From NCBI GenBank assembly GCA_964439215.1, contig CAYTNY010000028.1, positions 1 through 26,196 on the forward strand: 26,196 nucleotides of DNA, in the 5' to 3' direction. The notes under the pieces are model-generated. The model was not told where the DNA came from, searched no databases, and saw only the letters and a list, made by a program, of their open reading frames with translations. Made by a program: the position numbers and the translations under genes. Positions 1-6,939 of this stretch are shown piece by piece; the first letter of the stretch is position 1, and the number at the start of each line of letters is the position of its first letter. The DNA is from CAYTNY01 sp964439215 (lineage in GTDB: Bacteria > Oederibacteriota > PGYV01 > CAYTNY01).

Positions 1-50
1 AGCTCTATGGGAGAGGACAGAATATCTAACGGGCAGGTTTTTGCCTTGTT
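1..50 (+). repeat. Edge copy of an interspersed hairpin repeat
   Basis: The segment from 9 onward (GGGAGAGGA, then AGA, TAT and a T-rich GGC...GCCT core) aligns without major gaps to 26145-26193 at the other edge, with about three quarters of bases identical. It folds weakly: 28-35 pairs with 42-50 around a GGTTTT loop, with one G.T pair and one bulged T. The left part is cut off by the window start. It is a diverged copy of the better-preserved repeat at the right edge. Confidence 0.55.
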
Positions 51-159
51 TTACTGAAACTTTTTGTTTTATAGATTGTCTAATATATATCGGGTTCTGG
101 TGCACCGCGCCGGATCGGGCCAGGAGATCTTTTTTAATTTTATATTGGTTATTTCCCTG

Positions 160-195
160 AAAAAGCCCTTCGTGATATTGCGAAGGGCTTTTTTT
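160..195 (+). terminator. Strong intrinsic terminator
   Basis: A 13-bp perfect stem (160-172 with 181-193, core AGCCCTTCG/CGAAGGGCT) with an 8-nt loop runs into seven T (189-195). The A-run on the left arm would give a shorter T-run on the other strand, so it may act both ways. It presumably ends a transcript from left of the window. The weak 63-codon reading frame that crosses it is therefore not credible. Confidence 0.85.
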
Positions 196-251
196 GGGGC
201 CGAAAAGAATTTCATTATGCGGAAAGCAATGCCGTACAGCGGAGAAAAAAC

Positions 252-279
252 TTGAAAAATATTGAAAAAAATGTAAAAT
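252..279 (+). promoter_or_regulatory. Candidate sigma70-type promoter for the 889-aa gene
   Basis: TTGAAA (252-257), a 16-bp spacer and TAAAAT (274-279) lie between the upstream terminator and the GTG start at 386. This would leave a leader of about 100 nt that is very AT-rich. A second weaker candidate is TTGTCA at 305-310 with TAAATT at 329-334. The background is AT-rich, so chance matches are likely. Confidence 0.4.
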
Positions 280-385
280 AATCCGAAACAAAGTTAATTT
301 CAGATTGTCATATAAAACATAATAAATGTAAATTATAAGAAATAAACAATATGAGGCTGTTGTTTATTTAAACAGGAGGAATAAA

Positions 386-3055
386 GTGTTTAGAAAGTTA
401 TTTTTCTGTCTGATATTCATCTCTGTAATGCCGTTTTTTCTTTTCGGTTATTCCGGCAGCATACCTGCGGGGCTTCCCGATCATTTTGGATTTGGAGCCA
501 TAGATAAGCAGGATCAGTGGTCCCCTGACCAGCCCAGCCGCTGGAAAGCGGACCAGGGAACAACGTGCTGGGATTATTCTTATCAGTATATTGTACCGGG
601 ATGGGGCGATAACTGGGGATACGGCGGCTATGACGGCGCGTGGGCAAAAAACGAACTTGAATACTGGGAAGCAAGGGGGCAGATACAGGCTTTTACTTAT
701 TATTATTCATACGGAAGCAATTCGTATTTTCAAAGCACATCAAATATGACGGATTACTGGGAAGATTTAAAACTTCTTTTTACAGTTATAAACGACAATA
801 CGAGCAATGTTGTAATAGTTCATTTTGAGCCTGACGGAATCGGATTCTGGAGGCAGGCAAATGTGAGCCCTTCGTCCGACGGCAGTGTTCAGGTGGGCGC
901 CTGTTCTTCCGTGGATTCGGCTCTTGACGGGCTGCCGAACACACTTCAGGGGTGGAACGAAGCGATCGTGGCGCTCAGAGACAAATACGCACCGGGAAAG
1001 GTTTTATTGGCCCATCATTTTACCCACTGGGCAACAGGCACTGATATGTTCGTTAATCAGCACAGTGAAGGCGAATTAAACGGGCATATTGATGATATGT
1101 CAAATTATATAAGTGAAATTGAAAACAACAAGCCATTTGATCTGTTTTTTCTTGATCCGTCTGACAGGGATGCGGCGTGGTATGATGAATTCGGAAGCGG
1201 AGGAAGATGGACCGATGATGTATGGACATACACGAGCGGCAGAAGCTGGGGCAAGATAGGATATACAGCGGACAGGATATCTGACAACCTCGGCAGGCGC
1301 GGTATGTTCTGGCAGATGCCCGTGGGAAACACATACTATACAACCTGCAACAATACTGACGGGCATTATAAGGATAATACCGCTGAAGACGGTTTTTTAA
1401 GATATAATGCATCCGGCCCGGGGCAGGCTTATGATCCCGCGGATACTTCAACCGGACCGGGTTTCTGGGCGGGCAAAGGCATGATAGCGTGTTTGTTTGG
1501 TTCGGGATATTACGGCGAACCACCTCCGGGAGGCGACAACCTTACTCATGTCAGAGATTATAAAGAAGACGGAATAACAGGAGACGGGCCTTATGCGGAT
1601 GACGACGGAGGCTATATAAGGCTTGGTGTTGAAGCATACTGCAGCAAGGGAAAATTCAGTTTCAGCGCACAGCCCGAAACCGCGACAAATACTCCGGAAC
1701 CCACAAATACATTTACTGATGTTCCGACAGATACTCACACGGCGACATTAACAGAGACACCCACTGATGTTCCTCCGACAGACACTCACACGGAAACATT
1801 GACAGAAACACCCACTGATGTTCCTCCGACAGATACTCACACGGCGACATTAACAGAGACGCCCACTGATGTTCCTCCGACAGATACTCATACGGCGACA
1901 TTTACAGAGACACCCACTGATGTTCCTCCGACAGACACCCATACCGCGACATTTACGCATACACAGGAGCCGACAGCAGATAATACGTCAACTTATACAT
2001 TTACGCAGACAGATACGTTTACGGCTACCAACACGCCGACGGAAACAGACACTGTTCAGCCGGATTCCACGAACACACATACACTTACGCAGACAGACAC
2101 GTTTACGGCTACCAACACGCCGACGGAAACAGACACTGTTCAGCCGGATGCCACGAATACACATACGTTTACACAGACCAATACATTTACGCAGACAAAT
2201 ACTTTTACATATACACATACGCCGACTGAAACATATACTGTTGAGGAAGGTTCAACCGCGACTCATACATTTACCCATACCCGCACAGAATCGCACACAC
2301 CGACGCATACTTTTACGCATACTGAAACACCGACATTTACAGCGACTCCCACAGCGGGTTTTGTGATAAGCATAAGCGCGGTATCGCCTTCAGGCGGCGC
2401 TGTTGTGGGCTCTGATACGAGCGCATCAATAGTTTTTGAAACAGAGCTTGATATAACAGGGCTTCTTGTGGAGTTATATGACGGTGAAGGGCAGCCGGCC
2501 GGAAGCTATCTGCATGATCAGCCCGCAGGTGCAGGAACAGGGTTTGCTGCTTTTGATTTGACAAACGATGATGAAGGTATAGATATTTCAGGTTTTGAAA
2601 CAGGCAGCTATACACTGAAAATCACCGGAATTACCGCACAGCTGCTTGAGTCATCGGACACGGCGGTTTTCAGTATTACCAATAATATGCCGACCCCGAC
2701 GCCTACGCGGGAACTGCCGGAAGCCGATGATGTTCTGGAAATAACAGACGGCAGCACCACGGCTTATCCAAATCCGATGTTTTCGGGAAGTCCGGCAAAT
2801 ATTAAATTTATTATCACAAAACCGGGGATAAGCGCTGAAATATGTGTATATACCACGGCTTCAAGGCTTGTCAGGCGCGGGGCCTTTAATGCGGCCGGGA
2901 TCATCAACGGCCTGAAACAGGGTGAAAATATAATAACGCTTCCGGCCGGTTATTTTGACGGCCTGTCAAAGGGCATGTATTATTATGTTGTAAAGGTCCG
3001 CGATGAACAATACGAGGCAGTTTCAAGAATCGAAAAAATAATTATAATGCGATAA
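386..3055 (+). CDS. Secreted protein: TIM-barrel-like domain, Thr/Pro linker, FlgD-like C-terminal domain
   Basis: The start is GTG at 386, with AGGAGGA (374-380) five bases upstream. Residues 1-21 form a signal peptide (MFRKLF, then a hydrophobic run). Residues about 25-430 are aromatic-rich and show beta/alpha-barrel-like strands, including VIVHFEPDGIGFW (E148, D150), VLLAHHFTHW and FDLFFLDPSDRD (D257, D260). These recall glycoside hydrolase barrels, but I cannot assign a family and the acidic residues are only candidate catalytic ones. Residues about 431-657 are a Thr/Pro linker built from tandem repeats. Residues about 658-775 look Ig-like. The C-terminus (about 790-889) has YPNP at 794 and ends in a short beta-rich tail, matching the style of FlgD-like/T9SS type A sorting domains. 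It probably reaches the cell surface or medium and acts on a polysaccharide; that is inference. The gene stands alone between a promoter and a terminator. Confidence 0.8.
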   Translation: MFRKLFFCLIFISVMPFFLFGYSGSIPAGLPDHFGFGAIDKQDQWSPDQPSRWKADQGTTCWDYSYQYIVPGWGDNWGYGGYDGAWAKNELEYWEARGQIQAFTYYYSYGSNSYFQSTSNMTDYWEDLKLLFTVINDNTSNVVIVHFEPDGIGFWRQANVSPSSDGSVQVGACSSVDSALDGLPNTLQGWNEAIVALRDKYAPGKVLLAHHFTHWATGTDMFVNQHSEGELNGHIDDMSNYISEIENNKPFDLFFLDPSDRDAAWYDEFGSGGRWTDDVWTYTSGRSWGKIGYTADRISDNLGRRGMFWQMPVGNTYYTTCNNTDGHYKDNTAEDGFLRYNASGPGQAYDPADTSTGPGFWAGKGMIACLFGSGYYGEPPPGGDNLTHVRDYKEDGITGDGPYADDDGGYIRLGVEAYCSKGKFSFSAQPETATNTPEPTNTFTDVPTDTHTATLTETPTDVPPTDTHTETLTETPTDVPPTDTHTATLTETPTDVPPTDTHTATFTETPTDVPPTDTHTATFTHTQEPTADNTSTYTFTQTDTFTATNTPTETDTVQPDSTNTHTLTQTDTFTATNTPTETDTVQPDATNTHTFTQTNTFTQTNTFTYTHTPTETYTVEEGSTATHTFTHTRTESHTPTHTFTHTETPTFTATPTAGFVISISAVSPSGGAVVGSDTSASIVFETELDITGLLVELYDGEGQPAGSYLHDQPAGAGTGFAAFDLTNDDEGIDISGFETGSYTLKITGITAQLLESSDTAVFSITNNMPTPTPTRELPEADDVLEITDGSTTAYPNPMFSGSPANIKFIITKPGISAEICVYTTASRLVRRGAFNAAGIINGLKQGENIITLPAGYFDGLSKGMYYYVVKVRDEQYEAVSRIEKIIIMR
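1721..1960 (+). repeat. Tandem 51-bp coding repeat (Thr/Pro linker, part 1)
   Basis: Units begin at 1721 (48 bp, lacking one Pro codon), 1769, 1820, 1871 and 1922, the last decaying near 1960. Each encodes VPPTDTHTATLTETPTD or a close variant. Copies differ mainly at synonymous positions and at Ala/Glu and Leu/Phe. The repeat is an in-frame linker between the N-terminal domain and the Ig-like domain of the surrounding gene. Confidence 0.9.
2000..2195 (+). repeat. Tandem 84-bp coding repeat (Thr/Pro linker, part 2)
   Basis: Two nearly identical 84-bp units (2000-2083 and 2084-2167) encode a 28-residue block containing FTQTDTFTATNTPTETDTVQ and an acidic turn. A partial third copy follows from 2168. 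It differs from the preceding 51-bp repeat in unit length and sequence, so the linker grew by at least two separate duplication events. Confidence 0.88.
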
Positions 3056-3074
3056 TAAATTTTATCAGGCGGAG

Positions 3075-3117
3075 ACAGAATAAATAAACGCCGCGCGGCG
3101 TATTTTTTATTCTCTGC
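3075..3117. terminator. Probable bidirectional terminator between convergent genes
   Basis: The GC core at 3088-3101 is a perfect palindrome (ACGCCGCGCGGCGT). It is flanked by A/T-rich arms that continue the pairing imperfectly (CAGAATAAA with TTTTTTATTCTCTG), and a T6 run lies at 3103-3108 on the plus strand. It sits just after the stop of the 889-aa gene and before the stop of the opposing zinc-ribbon gene, so it can serve both. Confidence 0.7.
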
Positions 3118-3173
3118 GTATACGCGGCAGAATGGCGGGAGGGCTCATGTTTTTAAGAGCGTGTAAGAGGAAG

Positions 3174-3338
3174 TCAGTATTTTTTCCCGCAGCGCACACA
3201 GACAAATAGATTCTTTTCATCGGCTGTTATGTCTATTTTTCCGCCGCACTCGCACGTAAGCCTTCTGGGCCCTTTGCGTTTGTCTTCGCTGACAGGTTTT
3301 TCGTCTGTCCGCCTGTCTGATTTTCGTTTATCTTCCAT
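3174..3338 (-). CDS. Small zinc-ribbon protein (54 aa)
   Basis: Read on the minus strand, ATG at 3338 is preceded by GGAGG six bases upstream and the frame runs to TGA at 3174. The first half is very polar and basic (MEDKRKSDRRTDEK), with KRKGPRR following. The second half holds LTCECGGKID and, after a spacer, FVCVRCGKKY: a CxC...CxxC zinc-ribbon-like pattern of four cysteines. The product is cytoplasmic, and its function is unknown. Small ribbons of this kind can bind nucleic acid or act as protein adaptors, but nothing here decides between those. It is a single-gene transcription unit pointing toward the 889-aa gene, with its own promoter candidate (3367-3395). Confidence 0.72.
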   Translation of the reverse strand: MEDKRKSDRRTDEKPVSEDKRKGPRRLTCECGGKIDITADEKNLFVCVRCGKKY

Positions 3339-3366
3339 TAGGATCCTCCATGAATGTTATGATTAA

Positions 3367-3395
3367 ATATTATCATACGGACTGCCGGAAGACAA
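3367..3395 (-). promoter_or_regulatory. Candidate promoter for the zinc-ribbon gene
   Basis: On the minus strand, TTGTCT (3390-3395), a 17-bp spacer and TAATAT (3367-3372) lie just upstream of the ATG at 3338. The leader would be about 20-25 nt, long enough to hold the GGAGG ribosome site. Confidence 0.45.
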
Positions 3396-3718
3396 GAGGG
3401 CGGATAGTTCAAACTTTGGAGGAGGGGCGGAATAAGTCAATATTCAGACAGGATATGTGCGGGATAGACAGGTGCAATACAGAAAAAATTATGCCGGCCA
3501 AAGCCTGCCGCGGCTGCAGGATTATATGCGGGGCGTGGAGTGAAAAATATAAATCAGATGCAATGAGTAGGTTCTTTTTTATTATTAAACCTTGCAAATA
3601 ACCTTACGAAAACTGTTTTTCTATATACCATAGTTCATGCAAATTTCTTTAATGCTAAGGGTTTAATCCGCAAAAAGGATTTAGAGGAAAACATGACATA
3701 AAAGTTATCAAAAAAATC
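3396..3718. other. Intergenic stretch with no supported gene
   Basis: No convincing gene or RNA family is seen between the divergent promoters. A plus-strand 83-codon frame from ATG 3350 to 3601 exists, but it crosses the opposing promoter and has no homology I recognise. A small hairpin (AATCC with GGATT, near 3665-3682) lies before the promoter of the next gene. Confidence 0.5.
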
Positions 3719-3746
3719 TTGACTAAATATAAAGCAATGATAAAAT
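3719..3746 (+). promoter_or_regulatory. Sigma70-type promoter for the PorV-like operon
   Basis: TTGACT (3719-3724), a 16-bp spacer and TAAAAT (3741-3746) match the consensus well. Transcription would begin near 3753, leaving a leader of about 40 nt before the TTG start at 3795. It is the only good promoter seen before the three-gene unit 3795-8826. Confidence 0.6.
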
Positions 3747-3794
3747 AAATCAAACAGGGATTTAAGAAATCTATGAAGATAAGAGGGTATTTTT

Positions 3795-5849
3795 TTGTTT
3801 ATAGCGCCTGAGATAAAAAAATGTATTATTATACCGTTGATATTATTTATAATAATTTTATCTCCGGCGGTAATATTTCCTTCCGGTGATTTCGGGACTT
3901 CAGGCGCTGAATTTCTGAAAATAAAACCGGAATCCCGATCCGCGGGCATGGGGGAATCATCTATAGCGTTTGCGGATGGAACAGCGGCGCTTACTTATAA
4001 TCCCGCGGGGCTTGCTGTTTTGGATAAAGCTGAATTCAGTTTTACTGATTTAATATGGTTTGAAGGCATAAATATGCAGTATGCGGGGTATGCGGCTCCT
4101 GTGGGCGCGGATACAGGACTGGCGTTTAATGCAATGTGGATAGATCCGGGTTCTTTTGATTCCACCGGAGGAGTTATGCCGGCGGTTGACCTGCAGAACG
4201 GTTTTTTCTCCGCGGGACTCGGAAAAAAGATCGGGGGGAGTATTATGCTGGGGGCATCCGCAAAAGGCATTTATGAGAATTTTATGGGCGAGAATTCATT
4301 CGGGGTCTCTTTTGACGCGGGAGCTTTGTTTTCTGTTGTTGAACGGGGTTTTTATCTGGGGGTTGCCGCGAAAAACATGGGTTTTCTGATGAATACACCG
4401 GACAGTCTTCCGCTTGAAATCGGAGCGGGAATGGGTATGCGTTTTTATGAAGGAAGCCATAATTACGCGAACGTGGTGCTGGATTTTTCAAAGATCATAA
4501 ATACGGATAATATATTTGCGGGAGCAGGAGCTGAATATTATTTCTTTAAAACAGCTGCTTTGAGGCTGGGGTTCAGATATAACAATGCTTTTGATATGGA
4601 AACTTTTGATATTAATGAAATTAATTCTCTGATTATACTTTCGGCCGGCGCGGGTATAAATATAGGGGATGCTTTTGCCCTCGACTATTCATATACTCCT
4701 ATGGGTGATATCGGCATGATACACAGGATAACGGCAAAAATAAAGTTTGGAGAGTCAATGTATGAACAGGAGCTTGCCGAGAAGAATGCTGAGTTTATGC
4801 CCAAGGCGATAGATGTGCCCGAAATTGATATGAAAGAAGGCCGGATAAGAGGTGTTTCGTTTAAACCGAATGTGCCTGAAACAAACATTAAAGAATGGAG
4901 CCTTTCGATCAAAACCTCGGATGGAAAGATCGTAAAAACATTTGAAGGAACGGGTGAGGTTCCAAAAGATCTTACGTGGGACGGGAAAAATCAGATCGGA
5001 CAGATAGCTTCATCGGAAATGGATTATGTATATGATTTCCGCGCAAAAAGCACGAAAGGAAATGTTATTAAGACCGCGGGAAATATAGGGCCGCGTGAAA
5101 AAGACGATAAAAAGGAATTTACCGCTCCGGCGGATAAAAGATACATACCGCGCAGAAACAGAGAAATGCTGGTCGCGCCGGTTACTCTTCTGATATCGCC
5201 GGACATCAATGAAAGAAAAGCAGTGCCTTTTATTATGGAAAACAGGGATGTTGATGATGTGGCTGAATGGACGTTTTATATAAAGAACAGATACGGAAAA
5301 ACCGTCAGAACATTTTCGGGAAAAGGACGGCTGCCGTCTTATCTGGTGTGGGACGGAAAAGATTCCGCGGGAAGGCGTATAAAAGAACCGGAAGAAGCCG
5401 GATATGAACTTGAGATAAAAGGCAGAGACGGCGCCAAGGCGCTGGTAAAAGAAAAGAAAGTTCTCAGGGAGCCGTTTGCCATCATTTCAAAAACAAAAGA
5501 ACTCAAGATGGCTAAAAAAATATATTTTGAAAAAAATAAAACAGAGATAAATGAGTCAATGAAAGACCGTCTGGATAAAATCGCGGATGAGATAAAGGAA
5601 CACAGCAATGTTCAGGTTTATATACAGGGGCATTCAAGCGGAGAAGGGGAAAAAAGCAGAAACCTGGCCTTGTCGCGGGAAAGGGCAAAAGCTGTATTGA
5701 GATATCTGGTGGAAAAGCACGGTGTCTCGCCGCTGTCGATAAATACGGCGGGGTACGGCCCTGATATTCCCGCGGGTCCGAATAAAACGGAAAAACAGCG
5801 GATAAAGAACCGGAGGACGGAAGTTATTATAATGGGAGAAACCGATTAA
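3795..5849 (+). CDS. PorV/PorQ-like outer-membrane barrel fused to FlgD-like Ig domains and an OmpA domain
   Basis: The start is TTG at 3795, with AAGAGGG seven bases upstream; no in-frame ATG gives a comparable signal peptide. A hydrophobic signal spans residues 8-29. Residues 34-74 carry the PorV/PorQ (UPF0164-type) hallmark: GTSGAEFLKI, RSAGMGESSIAFADG and YNPAGLA. Barrel strands continue to about 320. Two FlgD-like Ig repeats follow (about 350-440 and 460-552), each with a [TV]WDGK motif. Residues about 572-684 form an OmpA-type domain with NLALSRERAKAV and KNRRTEV. In the OmpA alignment the usual Asp that binds diaminopimelate (GxTD) is Ser615 (GHSSGEG), while Arg630 is kept. PorV normally works with SprA at the T9SS translocon, and an OmpA domain could tether this barrel to peptidoglycan. 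It is the first gene of a unit with the next two. PorV-like barrels also occur in genomes without a proven T9SS. Confidence 0.8.
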   Translation: MFIAPEIKKCIIIPLILFIIILSPAVIFPSGDFGTSGAEFLKIKPESRSAGMGESSIAFADGTAALTYNPAGLAVLDKAEFSFTDLIWFEGINMQYAGYAAPVGADTGLAFNAMWIDPGSFDSTGGVMPAVDLQNGFFSAGLGKKIGGSIMLGASAKGIYENFMGENSFGVSFDAGALFSVVERGFYLGVAAKNMGFLMNTPDSLPLEIGAGMGMRFYEGSHNYANVVLDFSKIINTDNIFAGAGAEYYFFKTAALRLGFRYNNAFDMETFDINEINSLIILSAGAGINIGDAFALDYSYTPMGDIGMIHRITAKIKFGESMYEQELAEKNAEFMPKAIDVPEIDMKEGRIRGVSFKPNVPETNIKEWSLSIKTSDGKIVKTFEGTGEVPKDLTWDGKNQIGQIASSEMDYVYDFRAKSTKGNVIKTAGNIGPREKDDKKEFTAPADKRYIPRRNREMLVAPVTLLISPDINERKAVPFIMENRDVDDVAEWTFYIKNRYGKTVRTFSGKGRLPSYLVWDGKDSAGRRIKEPEEAGYELEIKGRDGAKALVKEKKVLREPFAIISKTKELKMAKKIYFEKNKTEINESMKDRLDKIADEIKEHSNVQVYIQGHSSGEGEKSRNLALSRERAKAVLRYLVEKHGVSPLSINTAGYGPDIPAGPNKTEKQRIKNRRTEVIIMGETD

Positions 5850-6926
5850 ATGCGTAAAATTACGGCAGCTGCATTTGCCCTTGTTTTGTTTCTTTGTGTT
5901 TCCTGCGGGGATAACAGGCAGAATAACGGAGAAACCCCCGAAAGACTTTTTAATATGGCGACAGAAGCAATGTATGCGGGCGATGATATGCTGGCCATAG
6001 AGCTTTATTACAATCTGCTGGAAAATCATCCGAAATTTAAATACGGCAGGGATGAAGCGCTTTTCCGGCTTGGAAATATGCTTTACAAAACAGGGCGTTT
6101 TGAAGAATCCGAAAAAACATTCTCCCGGCTGCTTGATGAATATCCCGGCTATGGCCGCTCCCAAAGGGTCTATGAAAAGCTGCTTCATATTTATGTTCAC
6201 GAATACAATGACGAGGCGGGGGCGCAGAAGATAAGGGACGCTTATGCGGAAAAATTCGGCGCAGGAGCCACACTGAAAAAGTTTGATAAAACAGTAAGCA
6301 TTTTATCTTTTAATGAAAGGAACGCTTCTGAAATACTTTCGCTCAGACCCGACCAGATAGAGATCGGGTCTGCCGGGGCATCGGATAGTTTTGATAAAGA
6401 ATTTTTTCCTGTAAGAAATTATATAAAACAAAACGTCAGATCACCGGATCATAAATATGCTGTTTATACGGAGACAGCAGGAAAAAAACAGTATCTGTAT
6501 ATAAAGGAAGCAGAAACAGGAAAAAAGAAAAAAGTGCCGGACAGCAGGAACGGTTTTGCGCCCGTATGGTCATGGGGCGGCAGGTATCTGCTTTTTACGG
6601 TAAAAAGAAACGCGGAAAGGGATATAAGACTTTATTCTCTGGAGAAAAACCGGACAGTTACTCTCTTTACGGGAAGAAATATAGAACCGCTGACATGTTT
6701 TTCTCCGGATTCCTCGAAAATAATGTTTATTTACGCGTATCGGCCGTGGGTGATGAATAAAGAAGGAAGCAGCATAGCGCTTTTAAGCAGAAATATAAGA
6801 GTTTCAGACCTTGGGCTTGCCGCGTGGTCCAGGGCAGGAGATAAAATAATGCTCCGGTCAACAAAAGAAAACAGCAGGTATTATACGTTTGCCCTTAAAA
6901 GAAAAGAGCTTAAAATATTAAAATAA
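5850..6926 (+). CDS. Lipoprotein with TPR-like and PD40/TolB-like beta-propeller regions (PorE-like core)
   Basis: ATG at 5850 directly abuts the upstream TAA, so the two genes are probably translationally coupled. The N-terminus is a lipoprotein signal ending LCVSC-GDN, with the lipidated Cys at 19. Residues about 28-135 hold TPR-like helices (ERLFNMATEAMYAGDDMLAI, then FRLGNMLYKTGRFEESEKTF). Residues about 198-358 hold repeated propeller strands of PD40 style: SPDHKYAVYTE, PVWSWGGRYLLFTV, CFSPDSSKIMFIY and AAWSRAGDKIMLRS. The known T9SS lipoprotein PorE has TPR, WD40-type propeller and a C-terminal OmpA domain; this 358-aa protein stops after the propeller. The OmpA domain is on the neighbouring gene instead. 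A general TolB-like periplasmic role is the alternative. Confidence 0.72.
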   Translation: MRKITAAAFALVLFLCVSCGDNRQNNGETPERLFNMATEAMYAGDDMLAIELYYNLLENHPKFKYGRDEALFRLGNMLYKTGRFEESEKTFSRLLDEYPGYGRSQRVYEKLLHIYVHEYNDEAGAQKIRDAYAEKFGAGATLKKFDKTVSILSFNERNASEILSLRPDQIEIGSAGASDSFDKEFFPVRNYIKQNVRSPDHKYAVYTETAGKKQYLYIKEAETGKKKKVPDSRNGFAPVWSWGGRYLLFTVKRNAERDIRLYSLEKNRTVTLFTGRNIEPLTCFSPDSSKIMFIYAYRPWVMNKEGSSIALLSRNIRVSDLGLAAWSRAGDKIMLRSTKENSRYYTFALKRKELKILK

Positions 6927-6939
6927 CCCGGAGGCAGTT

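Noticed and set aside
64..255. Plus-strand frame of 63 codons
   Set aside because: It runs straight through the strong terminator at 160-195, has no ribosome site, and its product has no family resemblance.
1721..2195. CRISPR-like periodic repeats
   Set aside because: The units are contiguous coding repeats without spacers, and they encode an in-frame Thr/Pro linker.
1869..2366. Overlapping Arg/His-rich frame of 165 codons on the plus strand
   Set aside because: It is a by-product of the low-complexity Thr/Pro codons in another frame of the 889-aa gene.
3350..3601. Plus-strand frame of 83 codons with seven cysteines
   Set aside because: Its only ribosome site is the AGGA inside the palindrome of the opposing gene, and it crosses that gene's promoter. 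The cysteines are not in a clear ribbon pattern. It could be real only if conserved in relatives.
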